Shown here: positions 8,158 through 16,074 of the stretch, in pieces | How positions within the stretch are numbered: position 1 is the first letter of the stretch | Layout of the letters: every line of letters starts with the position of its first letter | Source: UBA7683 sp964397855 | GTDB lineage: Bacteria; Patescibacteriota; Saccharimonadia; Saccharimonadales; UBA7683 | DNA: 42,273 nucleotides | Direction: 5' to 3' | NCBI GenBank assembly: GCA_964397855.1 | Contig: CAYNKQ010000010.1 | Location: 1-42,273 of the forward strand | Program-made: the position numbers and the translations under genes | Notes under the pieces: generated by a model | Told to the model about the DNA's origin: nothing | The model's database searches: none | The model's input: the letters and a program-made list of their open reading frames with translations, nothing else

Positions 8158-8853
8158 ATGAAGGCTGAGTATATTCCGGAGCATGTTATTCAGATAGAAA
8201 TACTGCGTAAACTTCTGAACGCAGATCAGCTACGTTTTTCGCAGCTTAAGCCTGCTGGGACGGAATCTAATCTGTTTATGTACCATCTTAAGCAGCTGAT
8301 TCGTCATGATATGATTGAAAAAACTGCTTCTGCCTATCAACTCGGCAAAGCAGGCAAGACATTTTTAGATAGAAGCTCTCTTGAAACCCTGACACTTCGC
8401 AAGCAGCCAAAAATAATTACAATACTTGCTGTTCAAAATGCTGATAAACAATGGCTGGTGCTAGAAAGATTGCATCAACCATTTCTGCACTACCGGGGAT
8501 TTCCTTCGGGAAAGCTCCACTACGGTGAAAGTCTACAGGAAGCGGCTCAGCGTGAGTTAAAAGAAAAGGCTGGCATATCAAACGTTGCACTAACGCTTCG
8601 TGGTAACGTAGCTATGAGATTTTTGCACAAAGATGACAGATCTTTAGTTGCAAATCATATTATCGGGTATGTGTTTACTGGTATGGTCCAGGGGGATGCT
8701 CCCGGTTTAACAGAAAAGAACTATCGAACCTTTTGGGCTAGTTCAATTGATGAGCCAGGTAAGAAAAATATTAAAGGTCATAATGAGATAATCGAACTGC
8801 TCGAGGGCAAAGAACAATTCATCGAGTCACTAGAATTTATCTCTGACTATTAA
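8158..8853 (+). CDS. Winged-helix/Nudix fusion, probable metabolite-sensing regulator
   Basis: A 231-aa protein with an N-terminal winged-helix region (about 8-72: FSQLKPAGTESNLFMYHLKQLIRHDMIE...) and a C-terminal Nudix domain (about 84-215). The Nudix box begins at G118 with E124 and R132-E133, but the metal-binding Glu-Glu pair reads E136-K137, so one catalytic glutamate is replaced by lysine. Known parallel: NrtR-type regulators join Nudix and winged-helix domains (in the opposite order) and use the Nudix fold as a ligand sensor. Inferred: a transcription factor acting on its own promoter and the divergent oxygenase gene. A weakly active hydrolase is the alternative. Confidence 0.75.
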   Translation: MKAEYIPEHVIQIEILRKLLNADQLRFSQLKPAGTESNLFMYHLKQLIRHDMIEKTASAYQLGKAGKTFLDRSSLETLTLRKQPKIITILAVQNADKQWLVLERLHQPFLHYRGFPSGKLHYGESLQEAAQRELKEKAGISNVALTLRGNVAMRFLHKDDRSLVANHIIGYVFTGMVQGDAPGLTEKNYRTFWASSIDEPGKKNIKGHNEIIELLEGKEQFIESLEFISDY

Positions 8854-8883
8854 AACAGCTCCCACATCTGTTACACTATAAGG

Positions 8884-11763
8884 ATGAAACGATACAATCC
8901 AAAAGAAATCGAACCGAAGTGGCAGCAAACATGGGCAAAGAGCGAAATCTATAAAGCAACTGAAGATTCTTCAAAACCTAAGCGTTACGTGCTGGAATAC
9001 TTTCCGTATCCCAGTGGCTCAGCCATGCACGTTGGGCATGTACGTAACTATACAATTGGTGATGCCATCGCGCGATTTCATAGAATGCAGGGTGAAAACG
9101 TTCTCTACACCATGGGTTGGGATTCTTTTGGTTTGCCAGCGGAAAACTATGCAATTAAAAATAACATTAGCCCAAAGCAAGCTATTGCTGAAAATACGCA
9201 AAAGTTCAAACAGCAGCTCACTCAGATGGGGTTCAGCTACGATTGGTCTCGTGAAATCGATTCTTCTTACCCTGAATATTATCGCTGGACACAGTACTTC
9301 TTTAAACTTCTTTTTGATCGAGGCCTAGCCTACCAGAAAAACAGTCTGCAGTGGTGGTGTGATACTGACAAGACTGTTCTTGCAAATGAGCAAGTAGAAG
9401 CGGGTAAGTGTTGGCGCTGTGGCAACGAAGTTACTAAGAAGCCATTAAAACAGTGGTTCTTCAAAATCACAGATTACGCGGATAGGCTTGTTGAAGATCT
9501 CGAGAAACTCGATTGGTCAGATTCTATCAAATCAATGCAGAAGAACTGGATCGGCAAAAGCAAAGGCGCAGAAATCAACTTTAAATTGGCAGAATCGGAC
9601 AAAGTAGTACGAGTATTCACAACACGTCCAGACACTCTTTTTGGGGTTACTTTTATGGTTTTGGCTCCAGAGCATGAACTCGTACAAAGTATCACTACCT
9701 CAGGGCAGAAAGCTGATGTCGAGGCATACGTTAAGCAAGCTCAGTCAAAATCAGACATTGAACGTCAAGAGACTAATCGTGAAAAGACAGGTGTTTTCAC
9801 AGGTGCATACGCCATTAACCCAATTAATAACGAGAAGGTGCCCGTTTGGATTGCGGACTACGTACTCACTGGTTATGGAACTGGCGCAATTATGGCGGTG
9901 CCCGCACACGATGAGCGCGACAATGAATTTGCCAAAAAATTTGAACTCCCGATCATACAAGTTGTTGCACCAACTATTTTAGATCAAGAGAATCCACCCC
10001 AAGAAGGTAAAAAAGACACCAAGCGTAACGTTGTTATGTGCGTTATTAAGCACCCTGCCGAAGACAAGTACGTTACACTCCGATGGAAAAAGTTTGACTG
10101 GCATAACTTTGTTATGGGTGGCGTTGAAGACGGCGAGGACATTAAAGCTGCAGCACTGAGAGAAATTGAAGAAGAAACTGGCTACACCGATCTTGAATTT
10201 GTGAAAGAGCTACCTCTTAAAATCAACAGTATGTTTTATGCGGCCCATAAAGATCTCAACCGCGATATCTACACGACCGTTCTTGAATTTAAATTGAAGA
10301 GCTTGAACCAGGTAGAAACAAAGCGGGAATCTCATGAAGATTTTGAAACCGAGTGGACTGATCGTGAGTCTCTTTCCAATCTGCGTCCGCTTGCAGAGCT
10401 TCAGTACATTCTCAAATGGCTAGATGGCGAAAATATCATGTTTGGCGGCGAAGGCAGGCTGATACATTCCGGAAATTATGACGGAATGTCTTCTTCGGAT
10501 GCTCGCGAGAAGATTGTACAGGACCTCACTGAAAATAACTTTGGTGAAGAAAAAGTTAACTACAAAATTCGTGATTGGCTCATCTCTCGTCAGCGCTACT
10601 GGGGTGCGCCAATCCCCATTATTCACTGCGAAAAAGACGGTCCAGTGCCAGTCCCGGAAGACCAGCTACCAGTGGTACTCCCGGAAGTAAAAAGCTACCA
10701 ACCAACTGGTGAAGGCACGAGTGTGCTTGCGAGTGTACCGGAATGGGTGAATACTACTTGTCCAAAGTGTGGCGGCCCAGCCAGGCGTGAAACCGACACT
10801 ATGGACGGTTTCGCATGCTCTAGCTGGTATTTCCTTCGGTTTGCCGATCCGCACAACAAAAACGAACCATTCAGTAAAGAAAAAGCCAAGTTCTGGTTGC
10901 CTGTAGATGATTACATTGGTGGCGCTGAGCATGCCGTTATGCACCTGCTCTATGCTCGTATGTGGACCAAAGTGATGTTTGACGCTGGCATGATCGATTT
11001 TGACGAACCATTCAAAGCACTCAGAAATCAAGGCATGATCCTGGCTCCCGATGGTCGCAAGATGAGTAAAAGCTGGGGCAACGTAATTGCACCTGGTGAG
11101 ATAATCGAACAAGGTTACGGTGCGGACGCGATTCGTTTAATGGAACTCTTTATTGGCCCGTGGAATCAAGAAGCCGCCTGGAGCGTTGAAGGTATGGGCG
11201 GTTGTTTCAGATTCTTGCAGCGTGTTTGGACGCTTATTCAAGAATTTCTTGAAGCGCCTGAATCTACTGGTGACCAAAAAGAACTCATTAAAACGTCGCA
11301 CAGAATTATTAAAAAAGTTTCACAAGATCTTCACGAGATGGGATTCAACACGGCAATTGCTGCACTCATGGAATTCACTAACGAACTGTACAAGGCAAAG
11401 GCTAAAGATGGCTTTGTGGATACTGAGAGCTGGAAGTTTGCACTAAAAGCACTCGTGCAGCTGCTTGCACCGTTTGCACCGCATATTACTGAAGAACTGT
11501 GGCAAGATCTCGGTAAATCTGAATCAGTTCATGCATCTGACTGGCCGCTTTGGGACGAAGCGTATCTTGTGTCAGATTCGTTCAACATTGTTGTGCAAGT
11601 TAATGGTAAAGTCCGCGCAAACATTAGCGTGAGTGCTGACGCCAGTAAAGAGGACATTCTTGAGCTTGCTTCTCAGAATGAAAAGGTTGCAGGCTATATT
11701 GGTGGCAAAGAGCTTAAGAAGTCAATCTATGTGCCAGGTAAACTGGTTAGTTTTGTAGTTTAG
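8884..11763 (+). CDS. leuS: Leucyl-tRNA synthetase with inserted Nudix domain
   Basis: A class I synthetase charging tRNA-Leu, 959 aa against the usual 800-870. In order: HVGH signature (49-52), a zinc-knuckle-like C176-W-R-C179, the CP1 editing domain with TTRPDTLFG (from T246) and AVPAHDERD, then an extra block at about 365-515, then the return to LeuRS sequence (GRLIHSGNYDG...), a CPKCGG segment and KMSKS (726-730). The extra block contains a complete Nudix box (G412, E418, R426-E-I-E-E-E-T-G433), so an intact Nudix fold seems to sit at the end of the editing domain. TACACT six bases before the ATG predicts a leaderless mRNA. The stop overlaps the convergent gene by 4 bases. Confidence 0.95.
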   Translation: MKRYNPKEIEPKWQQTWAKSEIYKATEDSSKPKRYVLEYFPYPSGSAMHVGHVRNYTIGDAIARFHRMQGENVLYTMGWDSFGLPAENYAIKNNISPKQAIAENTQKFKQQLTQMGFSYDWSREIDSSYPEYYRWTQYFFKLLFDRGLAYQKNSLQWWCDTDKTVLANEQVEAGKCWRCGNEVTKKPLKQWFFKITDYADRLVEDLEKLDWSDSIKSMQKNWIGKSKGAEINFKLAESDKVVRVFTTRPDTLFGVTFMVLAPEHELVQSITTSGQKADVEAYVKQAQSKSDIERQETNREKTGVFTGAYAINPINNEKVPVWIADYVLTGYGTGAIMAVPAHDERDNEFAKKFELPIIQVVAPTILDQENPPQEGKKDTKRNVVMCVIKHPAEDKYVTLRWKKFDWHNFVMGGVEDGEDIKAAALREIEEETGYTDLEFVKELPLKINSMFYAAHKDLNRDIYTTVLEFKLKSLNQVETKRESHEDFETEWTDRESLSNLRPLAELQYILKWLDGENIMFGGEGRLIHSGNYDGMSSSDAREKIVQDLTENNFGEEKVNYKIRDWLISRQRYWGAPIPIIHCEKDGPVPVPEDQLPVVLPEVKSYQPTGEGTSVLASVPEWVNTTCPKCGGPARRETDTMDGFACSSWYFLRFADPHNKNEPFSKEKAKFWLPVDDYIGGAEHAVMHLLYARMWTKVMFDAGMIDFDEPFKALRNQGMILAPDGRKMSKSWGNVIAPGEIIEQGYGADAIRLMELFIGPWNQEAAWSVEGMGGCFRFLQRVWTLIQEFLEAPESTGDQKELIKTSHRIIKKVSQDLHEMGFNTAIAALMEFTNELYKAKAKDGFVDTESWKFALKALVQLLAPFAPHITEELWQDLGKSESVHASDWPLWDEAYLVSDSFNIVVQVNGKVRANISVSADASKEDILELASQNEKVAGYIGGKELKKSIYVPGKLVSFVV

Positions 11764-12377
11764 TATTCATCGGTACTGTCGGCTGTTGCACGTTCTTCGC
11801 CAAACAGAATTTCTTGCATGACCTCTTGAGGGTCAAGGCCTAGTTCTTCTGCTTCTTGAATAAGCTCTTCAGCGGTTATACCCTCTGGATCTGAAGTACC
11901 AGCAATACCTCGCATTATAAGTTCGTGCTCTTTAAGGTTGGCGGCTATTGCTTTATTGAACTTTGTCTTCATGATATCACTGCCGCGACTTGTTCGTGTA
12001 ATAGGTGTCTGGAGTTCACGGGACATACGCTTTATTTCTTGCCCAAATACTTCGTCGAATTCGGCTTCAAAACGTGTGGCGAAAGTATCTTTGGCTGGTG
12101 CTACGGTGCTTGTTACTTCATCTTTCCTACCAGGAGTAACACGTACAACCCTTAGCTCGATTGGAGCGCTAGTCACGTTGCCAACTTGTAGTCTACCTCT
12201 TTTATGCTGCGATCTACTAAAAAGAATCGCGCCGATTACAGAAGGTCTTCGGTCACGTTTAAAAACAGGGTATCTTGGTTCTTGAAAATATTCTCTAGAC
12301 ATGGGTGTATTAACCTGGGCGACAGAGTGTACTAAATCTTGGTCCGGCTTGAAAGTGTACCATGGCCGTACCTTCAT
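11760..12377 (-). CDS. Hypothetical protein
   Basis: No family recognised. From ATG 12377 it has 205 aa: a basic N-terminal half and an acidic helical C-terminus (about 165-205: EGITAEELIQEAEELGLDPQEVMQEILFG... type sequence). There is no signal peptide or membrane segment. A longer reading from 12437 exists, but a -10-like TATAGT lies within those codons, which favours the shorter start. The gene converges on leuS with overlapping stops and is divergent from rpmF. Probably cytoplasmic; function unknown. Confidence 0.7.
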   Translation of the reverse strand: MKVRPWYTFKPDQDLVHSVAQVNTPMSREYFQEPRYPVFKRDRRPSVIGAILFSRSQHKRGRLQVGNVTSAPIELRVVRVTPGRKDEVTSTVAPAKDTFATRFEAEFDEVFGQEIKRMSRELQTPITRTSRGSDIMKTKFNKAIAANLKEHELIMRGIAGTSDPEGITAEELIQEAEELGLDPQEVMQEILFGEERATADSTDEY

Positions 12378-12447
12378 TAGAAGCTCATGACGAGCTTCGC
12401 ATATGCTTACTATAACAGATATATACTTAAATATCAATATCAGTGAT

Positions 12448-12476
12448 TTGTTATTTAGCCTGATTTACGCTATACT
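12448..12476 (+). promoter_or_regulatory. Promoter of rpmF-nusB
   Basis: TTGTTA (12448-12453), a 17-base spacer and TATACT (12471-12476). The transcript would have a leader of about 40 bases with a strong AAGGAG ribosome binding site before rpmF. Confidence 0.7.
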
Positions 12477-12523
12477 AGCTTCTAAGTCATATCAGATAAC
12501 AACACCTAAGGAGTAGATTTTCT

Positions 12524-12679
12524 ATGGGTAAACCTAAAAAGCAAACTAGCAAACGTAAAACTGGTCTTCGTCGAAGTCACCTTGTTTTAGAACTTGCCCG
12601 TAAAGTTAACGGAAAAAGCCCTATTAAGGCTTATACAACTAAGCGCGAGAGTGCTAAAAAAGTAAAAACTGAAAAATAA
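12524..12679 (+). CDS. rpmF: 50S ribosomal protein L32
   Basis: A 51-aa very basic protein. Its N-terminus PKKQTSKRKTGLRRSH matches the L32 signature (PKRKTSK...RRSH), and the length is close to the usual 55-60. It lacks the zinc-binding cysteines present in some L32 proteins. The start has an AAGGAG site 10-11 bases upstream and its own promoter. It is followed after 44 bases by nusB, a sensible ribosome/rRNA-transcription pairing. Confidence 0.8.
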   Translation: MGKPKKQTSKRKTGLRRSHLVLELARKVNGKSPIKAYTTKRESAKKVKTEK

Positions 12680-12723
12680 GCATCAAAGCTTAACGTTTTT
12701 TAACATCGAAAGGTACCAATACA

Positions 12724-13227
12724 GTGGCATCAAACCGACACTTAGGAAGAATTGTAGCTCTGCAGGCGTTGTATGAGTATGATTTCCGACTTCGCTCTGG
12801 CGACGCATCGGTTGAAATAGATGAGATTATTGGTAGAAATGTAGAGCGCTACAAAGACACCATTGATGACATTAGTTTTGTAGAAGAACTTATTCGGGGC
12901 GTTGCAAGTAATATGGATGCGCTTGACGCCAAGTTGCAGCCACTCGCTCCAGAATGGCCGTTGACACAGATTGCTCGAATCGACCATGCTATTTTACGCC
13001 TTTCGTTATTTGAACTATTTGATATGCCTGAAAGCAAAATTCCTTCAAAAGTAACTATTAACGAAGCTGTTGAACTTGCAAAAAGTTTTGGTGCTGACAA
13101 ATCAAGTAAATTTATAAACGGCGTTCTTGGTTCCGCTTGGCGACAGGCCAACCCAGACGAAGTTGACACCAGAACTGCCAAGAAGCAAGAAGCAGATGAT
13201 GCTAAAGTGGGGACAGATAAATCATGA
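12724..13227 (+). CDS. nusB: Transcription antitermination protein NusB
   Basis: A 167-aa helical RNA-binding factor that works with NusE (S10) on rRNA operon leader RNA. Seen: N-terminal RHLGRIVALQALYEYDF, then IDHAILRLSLFEL and INEAVELAKSFGADKSSKFINGVLG, the three classic NusB segments. The start is GTG with AAAGG upstream. A charged C-terminal tail of about 25 residues extends beyond the usual fold. It lies after rpmF and before a Nudix gene on the same strand. Confidence 0.93.
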   Translation: MASNRHLGRIVALQALYEYDFRLRSGDASVEIDEIIGRNVERYKDTIDDISFVEELIRGVASNMDALDAKLQPLAPEWPLTQIARIDHAILRLSLFELFDMPESKIPSKVTINEAVELAKSFGADKSSKFINGVLGSAWRQANPDEVDTRTAKKQEADDAKVGTDKS

Positions 13228-13285
13228 TATTCAATCAAATATCAGGTGTTAAATATCAGGTACAAGTCACCAAAGGGGGCTTCTA

Positions 13286-13774
13286 ATGGCTCAACCATTT
13301 AACAAATTTAAGAAGTACTTCAAACGAAAACCTGCTATTCAAGATATCTTACGTGAAACAACTGCTGGTGGAGTAGTTTTTCGTCGTGACGACAAGGGTC
13401 AGGTAGAAATTTTACTTGCCCAGGATGCTAAAGATCGCTGGACAATTCCAAAAGGTCATATTGAACCCGGTGAAACTCCGCGAATCACTGCAGAACGTGA
13501 GATTCAAGAAGAAACTGGTCTTCAGGAAATGGATGTACTTAATCACCTTGGCAAAACCCAGTTCCGTTACCGTAGACAAAATAGTCTCGTGCTTATGACT
13601 ATGCATGTATTCTTGGTGCGTGCTAAAGGTGATACTAATAAGCTTGTAAAAGAAGAATGGATGAACGGTATCAGCTGGTTCCCATTTAACGAAGCGCTCG
13701 ACAAGATCGAATACGAAGGTATCGAAAAACTAATGCTGCTTGCAAGCAAGCGTATCCGTCAAGAAAAACTTTAA
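13286..13774 (+). CDS. Nudix hydrolase
   Basis: A 162-aa Nudix-superfamily pyrophosphohydrolase. The Nudix box (GHIEPGETPRITAEREIQEETG region, about residues 56-78) is complete, with R-E-I-Q-E-E-T-G. Substrates in the family include 8-oxo-dGTP, diadenosine polyphosphates and nucleotide sugars; the KAKDRWTIPKGHIEPGE-like lead-in resembles the Ap4A/8-oxo-dGTP group. The basic N-terminus (FNKFKKYFKRKP) is an additional feature. The start has AAGGGGG 8 bases upstream. It probably continues the rpmF-nusB transcript. Confidence 0.85.
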   Translation: MAQPFNKFKKYFKRKPAIQDILRETTAGGVVFRRDDKGQVEILLAQDAKDRWTIPKGHIEPGETPRITAEREIQEETGLQEMDVLNHLGKTQFRYRRQNSLVLMTMHVFLVRAKGDTNKLVKEEWMNGISWFPFNEALDKIEYEGIEKLMLLASKRIRQEKL

Positions 13775-13790
13775 TTATAAAGAAGGGAGA

Positions 13791-13867
13791 TTGATTATAG
13801 ATTTTTGATTATAGCAAGAAGATACCCTCTGGCTCGCAATAATCAATAATCGCTAATCAATAATCAA
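13791..13867. repeat. AT-rich nested inverted repeat before rnc
   Basis: Two TTGATTAT copies (13791, 13805) face two ATAATCAA copies (13839, 13860), so nested stems can form across a core of about 25 bases. It lies between the Nudix gene and rnc, just before the rnc ATG. It may be a mobile miniature repeat or a structured leader through which RNase III could regulate its own mRNA. Confidence 0.5.
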
Positions 13868-13872
13868 ATACA

Positions 13873-14577
13873 ATGAAAATAGATTTCACACCATACCAAG
13901 ATTTTGCTAAAGCCACGTTTGGCTTTACGTTTAACGATCCGGCCACGCTAGTGATGGCTTTCACTCACCGAAGCTACATCAACGAACATAAAAAGAGTGC
14001 TGAAAGCCATAACGAACGTCTTGAGTTTTTAGGTGATGCAGTTTTGGAGCTTTCCGTTACCCAGTTCCTGTATACCAATTACACAGAACCAGAAGGAATT
14101 TTAACTAATTGGCGGAGTGCTCTTGTTCGCACAGAGAGTATTGGCGCCGCTGCTGTACGACTTAACTTTGAATCGATGCTACGACTCTCGCGCGGTGAAA
14201 AACGCGGTAGTGACAGGGCTCGACAGCAGATCTTAGCCAATAGCTTTGAAGCAGTAATTGGCGCTATCTACATAGACCAAGGTTACGAAGCGGCAGATAA
14301 GTTTATCACTGAAAATATCATCTCAACACTTCCTCAAATTCTTGAATCAGGTAGTTGGAGAGACCCAAAAAGCTACTTGCAAGAAGTTGCGCAAGAAAAA
14401 GACGGCCAAACTCCGATCTATAAAGTGCTTTCAGAAGACGGTCCTGATCACGACAAAGTATTTAAGTTAGGTGTGTTCATTGGCTCTCAACTACGAGGTA
14501 GTGGAAGTGGTAGTAGTAAGCAATCTGCCCAGCAGAAAGCTGCCGAAGAAGCTCTAAAATACTACGAAGCCAAGTAG
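13873..14577 (+). CDS. rnc: Ribonuclease III
   Basis: A double-strand-specific endoribonuclease for rRNA and mRNA processing, 234 aa. Seen: the catalytic-domain signature ERLEFLGDAVLEL (about 53-65), a second acidic motif FEAVIGAIYIDQGY (about 130-143), and a C-terminal dsRNA-binding domain (about 165-232, ending SSKQSAQQKAAEEAL). All domains are complete. It is preceded by an AT-rich inverted repeat and followed directly by the rpsP promoter. Confidence 0.95.
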   Translation: MKIDFTPYQDFAKATFGFTFNDPATLVMAFTHRSYINEHKKSAESHNERLEFLGDAVLELSVTQFLYTNYTEPEGILTNWRSALVRTESIGAAAVRLNFESMLRLSRGEKRGSDRARQQILANSFEAVIGAIYIDQGYEAADKFITENIISTLPQILESGSWRDPKSYLQEVAQEKDGQTPIYKVLSEDGPDHDKVFKLGVFIGSQLRGSGSGSSKQSAQQKAAEEALKYYEAK

Positions 14578-14606
14578 TTGACTTTAGGGGTCGACATCTG
14601 TATAAT
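14578..14606 (+). promoter_or_regulatory. Strong promoter of rpsP
   Basis: TTGACT (14578-14583), a 17-base spacer and TATAAT (14601-14606): near consensus, and the best promoter in the window. The -35 begins on the last base of the rnc stop codon. The leader is about 60 bases with AAAAGGAAG before the ATG. Confidence 0.85.
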
Positions 14607-14671
14607 TGCTGAAGATTGTTTCAATAACTTTTAAGTCATAAATGACAGTGAGAAAAGGAAGTAGATTTTAG

Positions 14672-15073
14672 ATGTTAGCAATTCGAATGCAAAGAACAGG
14701 ACGTAAAGGCCACCCAATGTACCGAGTGGTTGTACAAGATTCACACCGCCAGCCAACGAGTGGTCGTGTTGTTGCTAACCTTGGAAGCTATAATCCTCAC
14801 ACTAAAGAAACTACTCTTGATAAAGAACAGGCTGCAACATTTCTAAAGAATGGCGCTCAGCCTTCTGATCGTGTTGTGAAACTCCTCCAAAACGAGAAGG
14901 TTGAATTGCCTTCATGGGTAAAAGTTACTTCTGACAAAAAGCAGAAGAGTATTAAAAATACTGAAAAGCTTCGTCGTAACCAACCTAAAGAAGAGGTTGT
15001 TGCAGCACCTGTTGCTGAAGCTCCGGCCGAGGAGGTTGTTGCAGATGCGCCAGTTGAAGAAGCAGAAGCTTAA
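14672..15073 (+). CDS. rpsP: 30S ribosomal protein S16
   Basis: A ribosomal small-subunit protein, 133 aa. The N-terminal 85 residues match S16 (IRMQRTGRKGHPMYRVVVQDS, GRVVANLGSYNP, QPSDRVVKLL). The last 45 or so residues form an Ala/Glu/Val/Pro-rich acidic tail (PVAEAPAEEVV...) longer than in typical 80-90 aa S16. It is transcribed from its own strong promoter and closed by a terminator at 15,092. Confidence 0.95.
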   Translation: MLAIRMQRTGRKGHPMYRVVVQDSHRQPTSGRVVANLGSYNPHTKETTLDKEQAATFLKNGAQPSDRVVKLLQNEKVELPSWVKVTSDKKQKSIKNTEKLRRNQPKEEVVAAPVAEAPAEEVVADAPVEEAEA

Positions 15074-15091
15074 TTCAACTACTTTGATCCT

Positions 15092-15117
15092 AAAGACACT
15101 CCCTGGAGTGTCTTTTT
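15092..15117 (+). terminator. Terminator of rpsP
   Basis: A near-perfect 11-bp stem AAAGACACTCC / GGAGTGTCTTT with a minimal loop, ending in TTTTT. Confidence 0.85.
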
Positions 15118-15156
15118 AAATAACAATTAATTCAAAGCATAAGCTTTAGGCGCTCA

Positions 15157-15165
15157 TGATATAAT
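15157..15165 (+). promoter_or_regulatory. Extended -10 promoter of khpA
   Basis: TGATATAAT (an extended -10, TG-n-TATAAT). The leader is about 30 bases with AAAGGAG before the ATG at 15202. Confidence 0.65.
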
Positions 15166-15201
15166 TGAATCACTAACCTAAGTACCCTAAAAGGAGCCAG
15201 T

Positions 15202-15651
15202 ATGTCAGACAGTATTGACCAGCAGTTTGTAGAATTTGTTGTAAAAGCCTTAGTTAGCAATCCGGATGGTGTTTCAATTGAACGAACTATTGATGAAAAA
15301 GGAGTGTTACTTGAACTTACCGTAGACCCTGAAGATCTCGGTCGCGTTATTGGCAAACGTGGGGGCACGGCGCAGAGTATTCGTACATTACTGCGCGCAC
15401 TTGGTACAAAAAATGATGCTCGCTATAATTTGAAAATTGTTGATACTGATGGTGGTAGCGGTGCAACTGTCAACCAACCACGAAGTGATGATGGAGACGA
15501 TCATCAATCTCAAGATGATACTACAGCAGTAGATGATAGCGATGACAAGTCTGTGGAAGAGGCGACACCTGAAACTGTGGAAAACGAAGATTCAGATTAC
15601 ACAAAGAAACACAGAAAAGACCTTGCGGACTTAGACGATCTCGATATATAA
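15202..15651 (+). CDS. khpA: KH-domain RNA-binding protein with acidic tail
   Basis: A 149-aa protein whose first 78 or so residues match KhpA (N-terminal FVEFVVKALVSNPDGV, then the KH loop G51-K-R-G54 in VIGKRGG). KhpA is a small RNA-binding protein linked to division and ribosome function. After residue 90 there is a strongly acidic, low-complexity tail (DDGDDHQSQDD..., about 55 residues) that typical 75-80 aa KhpA lacks. In many bacteria the order is rpsP-khpA-rimM-trmD-rplS; here rimM and rplS are not adjacent and trmD is displaced to 17.3 kb by inserted genes. Confidence 0.85.
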   Translation: MSDSIDQQFVEFVVKALVSNPDGVSIERTIDEKGVLLELTVDPEDLGRVIGKRGGTAQSIRTLLRALGTKNDARYNLKIVDTDGGSGATVNQPRSDDGDDHQSQDDTTAVDDSDDKSVEEATPETVENEDSDYTKKHRKDLADLDDLDI

Positions 15652-15719
15652 TCATAAGCGTTGAGTTAGTAACTTGAATCAAAATCAATTCAAGAAAAGT
15701 TAGATCAAAAATAAACAAC

Positions 15720-15756
15720 AAAGCTCGCTTGCGAGTCTGAGAAATCAGAGAGCTTT
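15720..15756 (+). other. Compact RNA hairpin
   Basis: An outer stem AAAGCTC/GAGCTTT encloses a TCTGA-GAAA-TCAGA hairpin with a GNRA-type tetraloop, plus a small GC arm. It lies 10 bases before the terminator at 15,766, so it may be the 3' end of the khpA mRNA or a small RNA. Confidence 0.35.
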
Positions 15757-15765
15757 ATATGTGAT

Positions 15766-15794
15766 AAAAATACCCCGAATTTCGGGGTATTTTT
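15766..15794. terminator. Bidirectional terminator
   Basis: A 29-base perfect palindrome centred on T15780 (AAAAATACCCCGAA on one side), with A-run and T-run flanks, so it can stop transcription in both directions. It closes khpA. Confidence 0.85.
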
Positions 15795-15897
15795 GTATTA
15801 GAGTGAATTTCTATTATGATGCAAATCACGCGTATGGTCATGGTAAAAAGCGAAGTAGTCAGATATACTAAATACATAACTAATAAAGGCGCAAATC

Positions 15898-16074
15898 ATG
15901 TTTAGTAAAAAAAGATCAACCGGTTCTCCGATTTCTTTGAAGTCATCAGCCCGAAAAGAAATCTCAAAGATTCTTAGTAAGCCACAAACTACGAAAGAAA
16001 AAAGAACGATCAAAAATTCAACTGATGTGTATTTGTATCATTCACAAAAGTGGCAACAGAGCAGACAGAAATAG
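15898..16074 (+). CDS. Small basic protein, candidate antitoxin
   Basis: A 58-aa basic protein (MFSKKRSTGS...) not recognised by family. Its stop lies 25 bases inside the following GNAT gene, giving coupled translation, and a TATACT box lies about 30 bases upstream. Its N-terminal PISLK-then-helix pattern is only weakly like a ribbon-helix-helix antitoxin. The case for an antitoxin rests on its size, order and overlap with a TacT-like acetyltransferase. It is shorter than typical TacA (about 90 aa). It could instead be a leader peptide. Confidence 0.5.
   Translation: MFSKKRSTGSPISLKSSARKEISKILSKPQTTKEKRTIKNSTDVYLYHSQKWQQSRQK

Noticed and set aside
10666..11112. 148-aa minus-strand ORF inside leuS
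   Set aside because: Lies wholly antisense to conserved LeuRS sequence including KMSKS; no family features.
12849..13238. 129-aa minus-strand ORF over nusB
   Set aside because: Antisense to a confidently identified gene; no start signal or family.
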